Below, one piece after another: positions 17,322-25,605 of a stretch of DNA of 40,483 nt; within the stretch, counting starts at the first letter, position 1, and every line of letters starts with the position of its first letter. The stretch spans positions 1 to 40,483 of the forward strand of contig SHYZ01000009.1 in assembly GCA_009692535.1 (NCBI GenBank), read 5' to 3'. The translations under genes and the position numbers were made by a program. Origin of the DNA: Myxococcales bacterium. Lineage in GTDB: Bacteria > Myxococcota_A > Polyangia > Haliangiales > SHYZ01. Under the pieces are notes generated by a model. The model had not been told where the DNA came from and did not search any database. It saw only the letters and a list, made by a program, of their open reading frames with translations.

Positions 17322-19085
17322 TTACTCGATCGGGACGGTCGCGAGGTCGAGGCCGCCGGGGTACCAGTAGCTGGTGTACTGGCCGTAGCCGTAGACGCTG
17401 ATGCCGAACGGCGCGTCGCCGGACATCGTGTGGTTGCCGTTCATGCCTGGTCCGAGTTGCACGCGCACCACGCCGAAGCCGGAGCCGCCGACGGGCGAGA
17501 AGCCGCCGAGCGGTGCGCCGTCGAGCATGACCGTCGCGCCGGTCGGTGCGGTCACGTTCACATAGTTGGTCTCGTAGTTGGTCGGAGCGTGGAAGAGGTA
17601 GCTCTGTCGGTACTGGTCGGTCGCGACCGCGAGCGTCATCGCCGGGTCGCCGGTGCCGCCGCTGCCGGGCGCCTCCTGCGACTCCATGTACTGCACGACG
17701 AGGATCTTGTGGTTCGCCGTGATGTGGAAGTCGCCGGTGAGGTGCGGTGCGTCGATGAAGCTGCCGGTCGCCGAGAGGTTGGTCGGCAGCGACTGCGGCG
17801 GATCGTAGACCAGCGTGGTGTCGCCCTGCGTGGCGATGATGCGAACGACCTGCTCGCGCCCTTGCGGGTTCGACGGCACCGCCGGCATCGAGACGATGTA
17901 CCTGGTGGAGAGCGTCTCGATCGGGAACATCGTCTCCTCGATGTGATCGCAGGCGAAGAAGCCGTGTGGCATCTGCGTGCAGTAGTGCCCGCCGATGACC
18001 TGCACGCGCTTGTTGGCCTGCACGACCGAGCCGGTGAGGTCGCCCGACGTGGAGAGGATCTGGAGCGCGTCGCCCTTGTTGAGCATCACCGACTGCGGCA
18101 CGCCGACGTTGAAGGCGGGTGAGCCGAGGCCGCCCGGTGCGGCGGCGCGCGCGTTGACGCCGACGGTGGTGCCGTCCTCCGCCGCGGTGATGGTGAGCTG
18201 GCTCGGCCACGCCGGCGAGACGAACGACCACGCCTGGTATGCGGCGCCGACGTAGTTGCCGGTCCAGACGTTGGTCGGCAGCAGCAGCGCGGCGTCGTTG
18301 GTGTAGCTGAAGGAGAAGCCGCCGTCGGTGTAGTCGAGCGGGTTGAATTGGTAGACGGTGACCGGCTGCGTCGAGCGCAGGTGGTAGGCGCCTCGCACCG
18401 CGAGCGCTCCGGTGTTCTGCGGCGAGCCGCACTCGGTGCCGCCGCCGCCGACGCACGCCTTGAGCGCGGCGACCCACGGCAGGCGCTGCACTGAAACGTC
18501 GCCGGGCGCGACGTTGACCGTGATCGGCGCGCCGAGGGCGCCGTCCTCGATCGTGACCTGCGCGGGGGTGCTCGAGGTGTTCGAGATCGCCACCGCGAAC
18601 TGGAACGTGTCGAGCACCGTGTTGCCGGTCACCGTTGGGAAATATTCGCAGCCGATGTAGCTCGTGCCGAGGCTGTTGCGCGAGCAGGGGCCGGTGCAGA
18701 CGCCGGCCTTGAAGTCGCACATCGAGCCCTGCACCGAGTCGCACGCCTCGATCTCGAAGCCGGACCCGTCGGGCAGGCAGCGCTGTGATTCGCCGGCGCT
18801 GTTGCAGACGCCGCTGCCGGGGAGGCAGCTTACGCAGCCGCGCGCGGCGTCACACTCCATCGCGCAGACCTGCTGCTCGGTCCACGCGCCGCCGCGGCAG
18901 ACGAGCAGCGTCTTGCCGTCGCAGCGCGTGACGCCGTCGACGATGCAGGGGGGCAGCGGTGTGCCGCTGTCGATGCGGGTGCCGTTGCCGTTGGGGAGGG
19001 CGCCCGGGCCGCAGGCTGCGATGAAGGTGAGGCAGGCGAGGAGGCAGACGGCGGCGAGCCGCGAGGACGAGGAGAGGCTGCGCAT
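17322..19085 (-). CDS. IgGFc-binding-like lipoprotein, array copy E (first in the array)
   Basis: 587 residues and promoter-proximal in the array. The long signal peptide ends in IAAC (Cys25), then GPGALPNGNG. The 13-Cys module runs from CIVDGVTRCDGKTLLVC to VCTGPC (about 47-135). The IgGFc-type domain begins NSLGTSYIGCEYFPTVTGN and contains AYHLRSTQPVTVYQFNPLDY, LLLPTNVWTGNYV, VQANKRVQVIGGHYC, CDHIEETMFPIETLSTRYIV, VVRIIATQGDTTLVYDPPQ and a terminal SYWYPGGLDLATVPIE. It is most like copy D. The promoter of the array is expected in the 108 bp between this gene and the divergent esterase at 19194; no clear -35/-10 pair was found by eye. Confidence 0.9.
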   Translation of the reverse strand: MRSLSSSSRLAAVCLLACLTFIAACGPGALPNGNGTRIDSGTPLPPCIVDGVTRCDGKTLLVCRGGAWTEQQVCAMECDAARGCVSCLPGSGVCNSAGESQRCLPDGSGFEIEACDSVQGSMCDFKAGVCTGPCSRNSLGTSYIGCEYFPTVTGNTVLDTFQFAVAISNTSSTPAQVTIEDGALGAPITVNVAPGDVSVQRLPWVAALKACVGGGGTECGSPQNTGALAVRGAYHLRSTQPVTVYQFNPLDYTDGGFSFSYTNDAALLLPTNVWTGNYVGAAYQAWSFVSPAWPSQLTITAAEDGTTVGVNARAAAPGGLGSPAFNVGVPQSVMLNKGDALQILSTSGDLTGSVVQANKRVQVIGGHYCTQMPHGFFACDHIEETMFPIETLSTRYIVSMPAVPSNPQGREQVVRIIATQGDTTLVYDPPQSLPTNLSATGSFIDAPHLTGDFHITANHKILVVQYMESQEAPGSGGTGDPAMTLAVATDQYRQSYLFHAPTNYETNYVNVTAPTGATVMLDGAPLGGFSPVGGSGFGVVRVQLGPGMNGNHTMSGDAPFGISVYGYGQYTSYWYPGGLDLATVPIE

Positions 19086-19193
19086 GGGGCTCCCGAGCAG
19101 AGGGCTCCCCGAGAAATACCACGCGCCGCGTCGGGCGGGCCATTGCGTGCGTGGTCGGTTGTGGCAGGCGTCTCTCGGCTATCCTCTGCCGCG

Positions 19194-19910
19194 ATGCTGC
19201 GTCGCCAAAATCTCGGGGGGCTCGACTGTGTCGTCACCGGCGCGGACGATGGCCCGGTCGTGGTGCTGCTCCACGGCTACGGCGCGTCGGGCGACGATCT
19301 CGTCCCGCTCGCGCGTGAGGTCGAAGCGGGGCCGCTGCGCTGGGTCTTTCCGGCCGCGCCGCTCGCGCTCGCCAGTGGCTACGGCGACGGACGCGCGTGG
19401 TGGGAGATCGATCTCGCCGCGCTCGAGGCGGCGCTCTCCGCTGGCGTGGCGCGCGATCGCTCGACCGAGGTGCCGCCGGGGCTCGCGTCGGCGCGTGCGC
19501 AGGTGCTCGCGCTGCTCGACGCGCTGCCCGATGCGCTCGGTCCTCGTGCGGTGCGTCCGGTGCTCGGTGGTTTCTCGCAGGGCGCGATGCTCGCGTGCGA
19601 TGTCGCGCTGCGCTCGCCACGCGCGCTCGCCGGGCTCGCGTTGCTCTCGGGCACGCTGCTCGCGGCGCATGAGTGGACGCCGCTCATGCCGGCGCGGCGC
19701 GGGCTCGACGTCTTCGTGAGTCACGGCACGCACGATCCCCTGCTGCCGTTCGATCAGGCTGAGCGGCTCTGTGCGGAGCTGCGCGCTGCCGGCGTGGCGA
19801 TCGACTGGGCGCCGTTCTCCGGCGCGCACGAGATTCCGCCGCTGGTGCTCGCACGCCTCGAGGCGTTCCTCGCGCGGGTGACCGCGTGTGCGGTCGCCGC
19901 GCTCGTCTGA
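19194..19910 (+). CDS. phospholipase/carboxylesterase family hydrolase
   Basis: 238 residues of the acyl-protein thioesterase/carboxylesterase family (PF02230). The oxyanion-side motif LLHGYGASGDDLVPLA lies at about 25-40. The nucleophile is Ser128 in LGGFSQGAMLA, with Asp181 in SHGTHDPLLPFDQAERL and His212 in FSGAHEIPP completing the triad. VFPAAPLALASGYGDGRAWWEID matches the family's RAWFDI region. No signal peptide, so probably cytosolic, acting on short acyl esters or thioesters. The start is set at 19194; codons upstream lack similarity. It is transcribed away from the IgGFc array. Confidence 0.92.
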   Translation: MLRRQNLGGLDCVVTGADDGPVVVLLHGYGASGDDLVPLAREVEAGPLRWVFPAAPLALASGYGDGRAWWEIDLAALEAALSAGVARDRSTEVPPGLASARAQVLALLDALPDALGPRAVRPVLGGFSQGAMLACDVALRSPRALAGLALLSGTLLAAHEWTPLMPARRGLDVFVSHGTHDPLLPFDQAERLCAELRAAGVAIDWAPFSGAHEIPPLVLARLEAFLARVTACAVAALV

Positions 19911-19961
19911 GTCGCGCCGGCACGGGCGCACGCGCTGCGAATCTCGTACACTCGGCGGTGC

Positions 19962-21449
19962 ATGGGACACGACGGCATTCGAGTGACGGGGTTGCGCGGC
20001 CGAGTTGTTGTCACGGGTTGGGTCTCCGTGGCTGCCGCGGGGCTGCTGCTGTTGGGGGCGACACCAAGGGTGGAGGCGGCGCCGGCGCGTGCCTGGCTCG
20101 CGGCCAAGGCGAAGAAGGTGCCGCTCCGTCCGGGCATGACGGCGATCTTCAAAGCCGACGGCGAGGTGCTCAGTCGGCCGGCTGAAGGGTCGGCAGAGCT
20201 TTTCGGTGTCTCGAAGGGCGAGAGAATGGTCGTCGTCCAAGTGAAGGACGACTGGGTGCGGATTCAGGATCGCGACGGCATCAAGGGGTGGGTGCCGTCG
20301 CGGCTCGTCGAGCGGTTCAGCGAGGATGACCGCGGCGACGACGAGGCGGCGGGTGACGACGGCGCCTCGGCCGAGGAGGGTGCCGCCGATGCTGACGCTG
20401 ACGCGGACGGCGCGTCGAACGAGGACGAAGAGCGCAAGTCGACCTGGAAGAACAAAGATCGCAAGAAGGACAAGAAGGAGAAGGACAAGGCCGCTCGTCG
20501 CAAGAAGGTCGAGGAGGCGGTCGAGATCACCGACTCAGACCTGCAGCAGCCCGACTTCGGCGAGGACGCGGAGAGCGAGTCCGGCGGCGGGCGGCGTAGC
20601 GCAGGCGGGGACGAGGACAATGACGAAGGGGGCAGCGCGAGCGACGACGACGAGGGCGACGGCCGACGGGAGCGAAAGCGTCGCAAGACCGACGACGAGC
20701 CCGCCGATGACGGGGCGGCCGTACAGCTGCGCTCGCGACTCAGCGCGTCCTTTGGGCTGATCTCCCGCTCGCAGGACTTCAACTCCGAGGCGTCCGGGAT
20801 CGTCGGCAAGTACGCGCTCGCGACCTCGGCGCCGACCGCACAGGTCGTCGCGGGCATCGATCGCTGGAAGGGGCGCGTCGGCCTCGGCCTCGTGGCCGGA
20901 TTCACCACAACGATCGGCGGTGACGGCGTCACGGTCCCCGGCGAAATGGCCGGCGAGGACGAGACGCTGGCATGGAAGAGCGGCGCCCTCGAGCTGAAGG
21001 CACGGGCGCTCTACGCCGCGAAGGAGCAGCTCGACGTCGGCGGCCATGTCGGCTACCGACGCACGGCGATCACGGTCGATGTCTCCGAGGTCGTGCGGCT
21101 GCCGTCGGAGCGGCTCTCGGGCTACACGATCGGCGCCGAGGCGCACGCGCGCCGGATTGGCCTGCCCGAGCTCGATGTGTCGCTCGGTGCGGAAGCGCTG
21201 CTCAGCGCGGAACTGCTCCAGACCGAAGGGCTGAGGCACGGCGACGAGACCAGCGTGACTGCGTATCGCCTGCTGCTCGGCGGCACCTACCGACTGAACG
21301 ACAAGGCCGAGGCGATCCTCTCCTACACGCTCGCGATGGAGTCGTACGCATTCACCGGTGACAGTGCGCGCGCCGCCGGCGCCGAGGACGGCACGCGCGA
21401 GGACGTCGAGCACCTCGTCTCGGTCGGCATCTCCTACCGGCTGATGTAA
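19962..21449 (+). CDS. SH3-domain protein with charged linker and beta-rich C-terminal domain
   Basis: 495 residues in three parts. A signal peptide (to about residue 40, TPRVEA) precedes a bacterial SH3 domain (about 60-118: EVLSRPAEGSAELFGVSKGE, then WVRIQDRDGIKGWVPSRLVERF), a fold often used to bind peptidoglycan or peptides. Residues of about 119-245 are a low-complexity stretch alternating acidic blocks (DDEAAGDDG) and Lys/Arg blocks (KNKDRKKDKKEKDKAARRKK). From about 250 to the end comes a beta-rich region with regularly spaced strands, ending VEHLVSVGISYRLM, resembling an outer-membrane barrel. An envelope protein spanning from peptidoglycan to outer membrane is a plausible inference. 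No characterised homologue is recognised. Confidence 0.78.
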   Translation: MGHDGIRVTGLRGRVVVTGWVSVAAAGLLLLGATPRVEAAPARAWLAAKAKKVPLRPGMTAIFKADGEVLSRPAEGSAELFGVSKGERMVVVQVKDDWVRIQDRDGIKGWVPSRLVERFSEDDRGDDEAAGDDGASAEEGAADADADADGASNEDEERKSTWKNKDRKKDKKEKDKAARRKKVEEAVEITDSDLQQPDFGEDAESESGGGRRSAGGDEDNDEGGSASDDDEGDGRRERKRRKTDDEPADDGAAVQLRSRLSASFGLISRSQDFNSEASGIVGKYALATSAPTAQVVAGIDRWKGRVGLGLVAGFTTTIGGDGVTVPGEMAGEDETLAWKSGALELKARALYAAKEQLDVGGHVGYRRTAITVDVSEVVRLPSERLSGYTIGAEAHARRIGLPELDVSLGAEALLSAELLQTEGLRHGDETSVTAYRLLLGGTYRLNDKAEAILSYTLAMESYAFTGDSARAAGAEDGTREDVEHLVSVGISYRLM

Positions 21450-21497
21450 GCGGCGCCTTGCGTGCGCGGCGCCTTGCGTGCGCGGCGCCTTGCGTGT
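21450..21497. repeat. 16-bp tandem repeat x3
   Basis: Unit GCGGCGCCTTGCGTGC at 21450, 21466 and 21482, the last with T as its final base. It fills most of the 60-bp convergent gap between the SH3 protein gene and the porin gene. Role unknown. Confidence 0.85.
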
Positions 21498-21505
21498 GTG
21501 GAGCC

Positions 21506-21520
21506 GGGCCTAGAAGGCCC
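21506..21520. terminator. hairpin across the stop of the FadL-type gene
   Basis: GGGCC-TAGAA-GGCCC, a perfect 5-bp stem with a 5-base loop that carries the porin gene's stop codon. It lies in a convergent gap. It is short and lacks a T-run, so it is only a weak candidate terminator. Confidence 0.3.
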
Positions 21521-22979
21521 AGTCGAGTCCGACGCTGAGCGCACCGATCGACTGTGCGTAGGTCCCGGCGGCGTCGGGCTGCCGGCTGGGCGGCAGCCCG
21601 GTCACCGCGTCGCCGGCAGCGTCGCGCATGCGCGGCGCGACTTCGCGCGTGAAGTAGATGAACTGGGTGTAGTTCACCGTCAGCGAGAGCCGCTCGCCGA
21701 GCAGTCCGATGCGCGCGCCGACGCCGGCGAAGACCTTGTTCATGTCGAAGAGCGCGGGATCGATCGTCTCGTCGGGCACCGCGTTGCCGTCCCAGCCGAG
21801 CGAGCCGGAGACCTCGAGGCCGGGGCGCGCGAGGTAGGTCGCGCCGATGCGGGCGCCGAGCGCGTCCTGCCAGGCACGCGGCACGTTGACGATGATGCCG
21901 ACGCCGGCCTCGTTGGCGGGCGTCGCCGGGTCGTCGACCGCGACCGAGCCGTCGTCGGCGAGTCGGCAGGCGCGGTCGGCCATCGTCTTGTCGAGGAAGC
22001 ACTGCTTCTCGAACAGGCTCCAGCGCACGAACTCGGCCTGGGCGCGGAGCTCGAGGCGATCGGAGGCGAGGAAGCGGAAGCCGGCGCGCATGACATCGGG
22101 CAGCTCCTGCAGCACTTCGATGTCGCCCGAGGTCACGGTGCCGCCGGAGAGCTTGTTCTTCACAAAGCCATCGAGCGTGTTCTCGCCGAAGCCGGGCTGG
22201 CTCTGGTAGGAGAGCCCGACGAACAGGCGATCGGTCGGCAGCCAGATCACGCCCGCGCCGACCGAGAGCGTGTTGCCGGCGGCGGTCACGAGGCTGCGCC
22301 CCTCCTGCAGGGTGCCGGCTGCGCTGACGAGATCATCGGTGCCGTCGGCGTTGCGCGCGCGCAGCGTGTCGATCTGGTTGCGCACGAAGTTGACCGCGGC
22401 GCCGACGGAGAGGCGCGGGCCGGGCAGGTAGTAGGCGGCGCCGGCGGAGGCGTAGAGCGAGCGGATCGTGCCGTCGATCGCGTGCCAGCGTTGGACGCCG
22501 TCGACCGCGCCGGGGTAGGCGGTGTTGCCGGCGTAGGCGCTGTTCTCGTCCCACGACGCGCTGCCGCCGAACGGGACGTAGACGCCCGCGCCGACGCCAA
22601 GGTGCTTCACTCCGAGGTCGGAGGCGAAGCCGGCGAACGGCGCGGCGACAAAGTTTGAGAGCGTCGCGGTGCCGGAGTTTGCGCCGGTGGCGTCCGACGG
22701 TGTACCGCCGCTCGAGACGCCAGCTGCCAGCGGATTGTCGACCGCGGCGTCGGGGCGCGTGTACTCGATGCTGCGGAGCGCGAAGACGCCCTCGAGCGCG
22801 ATCCGCGTGCCGTGACCGAGCGCGAGGCCGGCGGGGTTGTAGTAGATCGCCGACGGGTGGCTCGTCGCGGGTCCCGCGTAGTCGCCGCCAAAACGCGCGA
22901 CGAGGAAGCCGCTCGCGGCGGCGGTGGCGGGAACGAGCGGCGTGGCGGCGGCGAGGAGGAGTGCGAGGGCGCGCTTCAT
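21510..22979 (-). CDS. OmpP1/FadL/TodX family outer membrane transporter
   Basis: 489 residues. Signal peptide (cleavage near ATAAA-SG), then the mature start SGFLVARFGGDYAGPATSHP and the family hallmark AIYYNPAGLAL at about 45-55. The remainder alternates beta strands with glycine-rich turns and ends in aromatic WAF, the usual C-terminal signal for outer-membrane barrel assembly. FadL proteins admit long-chain fatty acids or other hydrophobic compounds by lateral diffusion. It is second in an operon, 21 bp after a lipoprotein gene. The DECR2-like reductase elsewhere in the window gives a matching downstream use for unsaturated fatty acids (inference). Length is close to that of E. coli FadL. 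Confidence 0.92.
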   Translation of the reverse strand: MKRALALLLAAATPLVPATAAASGFLVARFGGDYAGPATSHPSAIYYNPAGLALGHGTRIALEGVFALRSIEYTRPDAAVDNPLAAGVSSGGTPSDATGANSGTATLSNFVAAPFAGFASDLGVKHLGVGAGVYVPFGGSASWDENSAYAGNTAYPGAVDGVQRWHAIDGTIRSLYASAGAAYYLPGPRLSVGAAVNFVRNQIDTLRARNADGTDDLVSAAGTLQEGRSLVTAAGNTLSVGAGVIWLPTDRLFVGLSYQSQPGFGENTLDGFVKNKLSGGTVTSGDIEVLQELPDVMRAGFRFLASDRLELRAQAEFVRWSLFEKQCFLDKTMADRACRLADDGSVAVDDPATPANEAGVGIIVNVPRAWQDALGARIGATYLARPGLEVSGSLGWDGNAVPDETIDPALFDMNKVFAGVGARIGLLGERLSLTVNYTQFIYFTREVAPRMRDAAGDAVTGLPPSRQPDAAGTYAQSIGALSVGLDWAF

Positions 22980-23000
22980 GGGTGGCGTCGCTTCCGTCAG

Positions 23001-23663
23001 TTAAGGGGTGGCGTCGGCGGCGGCAGCGTCGGGCAAGCCGGCGTCGGGCGCGGCGGCAGCGTCGGGCGGGCCGGCGTCGGGCATGGCGACGGGGCATGCG
23101 GTCTCGAGCGGCGGCAGGACGCCGCCCTTGCGGACGCTCGCCCAGGTCGAGCCGGCGAGGTCGATGCCGCTCGTCGTGAGGCCCATCGGGATGTCGCCGC
23201 ACATGCGGTGCTCGTCGATGATGCGGCCACGGAATACGAGGTCGGCTGCGACGTCGGAGCCGGTGATCGGGTTGGCGGCCGCGGGCACCAGCAGATCGTC
23301 GAACATGAGCTCGAACTCACCGGCGGAGCTCACCGGGGCGCTGCGCGTGATCTCGTCGCCGACCGGCGCGCCGTCCATCCAGTTGCGTGCGCGGAAGCGC
23401 AGCTCGAGCGTGGTGACGCCGGCCGCCTGCGTGAGCGTGTTCGTCGCGTCGAAGCTGAGCGGCTGGTCCGGTGCGATGAGCAGCGAGACGCCGAGCAGGA
23501 AGTCGCCGGTCACATCGGGGATGTCGTCGAGCGGCGCGCCGTCGATCTGCACGATGCGTGCGGCGTCGGGGACGCGTGCGACGAAATCATCGAAGCGACC
23601 CGAGGGATTGGGGCAGCCGGCGATGGGGATGATGAGGAGGGTGGCGACGTGTAGGGCGCGCAT
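23001..23663 (-). CDS. lipoprotein upstream of the FadL-type porin
   Basis: 220 residues from the ATG at 23663; a start five codons earlier is possible but weakens the signal peptide. Lipobox IAGC (Cys17). The globular part (about 20-185) is beta-rich (VQIDGAPLDDIPDVTGDFLL, LELRFRARNWMDG, GEFELMFDDLLVPAAANPITG, DLVFRGRIIDEHRMCGD) and has the look of a carbohydrate-binding or adhesin-type sandwich, but no family is recognised. The C-terminus is a Pro/Asp/Ala repeat (PDAGPPDAAAAPDAGLPDAA). It shares an operon with the porin, suggesting a partner role in the outer membrane. Confidence 0.75.
   Translation of the reverse strand: MRALHVATLLIIPIAGCPNPSGRFDDFVARVPDAARIVQIDGAPLDDIPDVTGDFLLGVSLLIAPDQPLSFDATNTLTQAAGVTTLELRFRARNWMDGAPVGDEITRSAPVSSAGEFELMFDDLLVPAAANPITGSDVAADLVFRGRIIDEHRMCGDIPMGLTTSGIDLAGSTWASVRKGGVLPPLETACPVAMPDAGPPDAAAAPDAGLPDAAAADATP
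23018..23083. repeat. 33-bp direct repeat x2 in the lipoprotein tail
   Basis: Two copies of a 33-bp unit, at 23018-23050 and 23051-23083, in frame and encoding the PDAG/PDAAA linker. They differ at two internal positions and at the last base. Confidence 0.75.
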
Positions 23664-23746
23664 GCGACGTGGGGCCACGCTAGCCGAACGGCCCGCGCAG
23701 CGCCACCGGGCGGAGGCGGGGCGCGCTCGTGTAAGCTCGTGCGCCG

Positions 23747-25279
23747 ATGTCGTGCCGTCCCGCAGTCCGCGCGCTCGTCTCGTTCGTCTCGTTCGCCGTC
23801 GTGCTTCACGCTGCAGCGTGTGCGGCGCCCGCGGCTATGCCCGACGCTGGCCCGCAGGGGATCTTCGCGCTCGAGGTTGACGTGGCGCGGGTCGCGCTCA
23901 CACAGGGGACTGTGGTGACGGTCGCCGTCGAGATCGTGCGGAGCCCCGACTTTGCCGGCGAGGTCACGGTCGCGGTGGCGGGGCTGCCGACGGGGGCGAC
24001 CGTGGAGCCGCTCGTGCTCGCGCAGACGGAGACGGTCAAGCTGATCGAGCTGCGTTGCGCGAGTGACGCGCAGGAGACCTCGTGGCTCACAGCCGAGGTG
24101 GTGGCGCAGGGCGGCGGCGTCGAGCAGCGTGAGCCGCTCGTGCTGCGAGTGACCGCTCCGCACGGCGGGCTCGACGCGACGTTCGGTGAGGCGGGCGTGG
24201 TGCTGGGGCCTGAGGACGGGACCGGCGCGGCGCATGCCCTTGTGCGGCTCGTCGGAGGCGCGCTGCTCGTTGCTGGAGCGAAGGACGTGGGTGTCGACGC
24301 CGTGCCGGCACTCTGGCGCTACCGTGCCGACGGCACGCTCGACGATGGCTTCGGCGTGGGCGGCGAGGTCGTCGGCGGCGGCGAGGCGGGCGCGCGCTAT
24401 GAGGTGCGGCAGCTCGCGGTGGCGCCAGATGGTGCGATCGCGCTAGCGGGAAGCATCGCTCCGTCGGGGCGCAGCTTCGTCGAGCGGCGCGACAGCACCG
24501 GCGCACTCGACCTCGCGTTCGGCGGCGGGCGGGTCGTCGTCGACGCTGCGGCCGCCGAGGTCACGCTTGTCGCGCATGCGGTCGGCGGTGGCGTCGTCGT
24601 CGGCGTGCGACGAGCGGGTGGCCTCACGCTGCTCGCGTTCGACGCTGCCGGTGGCGCCGACCTGGCGTTTGGCGACGCGGGACTGCTGTCGCCGCTCGTC
24701 GGTGAAGAGCGCGTGCCGGCCGAGGTCGCTGCCTTCACCGCCGAGGGGCGCGTCCTCGCTGGCGTTGGCGTGGGCAACGCGCTGCTGCTCACGCGCTTCG
24801 ACGACGCCTTTCTACCCGACGTTGAGTTCGGCGTGGCCGGGCACGTCTTCGTCCAGCCTCGTCGCGGTTGGTTGTCGGCTCCGGCGACCGCGCTCGCGCT
24901 CGTCGGTGAAGGCGATGCACTGCTGTGCGGCGGTGTGGCCGAGACCTCGGTGCTGGCAGTCAAGCCGAGCGGCGCGACCGACCTCGGTTTTGGTGACGAC
25001 GGCGCCGCCGGGATCGCCACGCTGCGCGCTAACGCAATCGGGCGCGATGGCAACGGGTCCACCTACCTCCTCGGCGACGCGCTCGGCGAGAGCGTCGTTG
25101 CTCGCCTCGATGGCATTGGCGAGCTCGAGCTCCCGTACGGTGCGCAGGGCTTCGCGCGCCCCGGCTTCGTGTCGGGGAGTACGCCGGGCGGGCTCGCGGT
25201 GGCCGACGACGGCGCGGTATTCGCCGTGGGGCCAGACGCGCTACCGGGGCATTTCCGCCTCGTGCGCATCGCGCCGTAG
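23747..25279 (+). CDS. delta-60-repeat beta-propeller lipoprotein
   Basis: 510 residues. Signal peptide with AAAC (Cys25), then an Ig-like beta domain of about 100 residues (IFALEVDVARVALTQGTVVT to LVLRVTAPHGG). From about 140 there are six or more units of the delta-60 repeat (DUF5122): LDATFGEAGVV, LDDGFGVGGEV, LDLAFGGGRVV, ADLAFGDAGLL, PDVEFGVAGHV, TDLGFGDDGAA. Between them are phrases such as LAVAPDGAIALAGS and GLAVADDGAVFAVG. Such repeats build a propeller and are common in Myxococcota lipoproteins. No catalytic motif. Divergent from the FadL operon, with 83 bp between the starts. Function unknown; a surface or periplasmic binding protein is inferred. Confidence 0.88.
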   Translation: MSCRPAVRALVSFVSFAVVLHAAACAAPAAMPDAGPQGIFALEVDVARVALTQGTVVTVAVEIVRSPDFAGEVTVAVAGLPTGATVEPLVLAQTETVKLIELRCASDAQETSWLTAEVVAQGGGVEQREPLVLRVTAPHGGLDATFGEAGVVLGPEDGTGAAHALVRLVGGALLVAGAKDVGVDAVPALWRYRADGTLDDGFGVGGEVVGGGEAGARYEVRQLAVAPDGAIALAGSIAPSGRSFVERRDSTGALDLAFGGGRVVVDAAAAEVTLVAHAVGGGVVVGVRRAGGLTLLAFDAAGGADLAFGDAGLLSPLVGEERVPAEVAAFTAEGRVLAGVGVGNALLLTRFDDAFLPDVEFGVAGHVFVQPRRGWLSAPATALALVGEGDALLCGGVAETSVLAVKPSGATDLGFGDDGAAGIATLRANAIGRDGNGSTYLLGDALGESVVARLDGIGELELPYGAQGFARPGFVSGSTPGGLAVADDGAVFAVGPDALPGHFRLVRIAP

Positions 25280-25371
25280 TGGGGCACGCGCGTCGGCCAC
25301 ACGGCACGCGGTCGGAGACGACGCGTGGTTGCCAACGAGCGGCCGAAAACCTCCGACTCCCTAGGATAAGC

Positions 25372-25596
25372 GCCGAACGTCGCGTGTTGGTCGTCGTCCC
25401 CTGCTATCGGCAGCACGACGACGTCATCCGCATCATCTCAGCCCGCACCGCGACGCCCCGTGAGCGTCGAACCTACCGAAGCCAAGGGAGCAAGCGGATG
25501 GCCGATGAGACTGGCGTGCCCTACCAGAGCCTCATCAACCTGTAGCTTCGCGACTGCCTGCTCAGCAAGCGCAAGCTCTCGATGGACCAGGGTTGA
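25372..25596 (+). pseudogene. fused remnant of BrnT toxin and CopG/BrnA-type antitoxin
   Basis: A single frame carries two truncated halves. The first, ERRVLVVVPCYRQHDDVIRI followed by ISARTATPRERRTY, matches the C-terminal part of BrnT RNase toxins (usual form RLLVVVxTxRGDxIRIISARRATxRERRxYE). The second, ADETGVPYQSLINL, then a TAG at 25543-25545, then LRDCLLSKRKL, matches the C-terminus of CopG/BrnA-type antitoxins, where the usual residue at the stop is Tyr (INLYLRDC). The N-terminal half of the toxin and the DNA-binding start of the antitoxin are gone, so a deletion appears to have joined the two genes in frame, followed by a nonsense mutation. It is non-functional as a toxin-antitoxin pair. 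Confidence 0.75.
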
Positions 25597-25605
25597 ACCA
25601 GCCCG

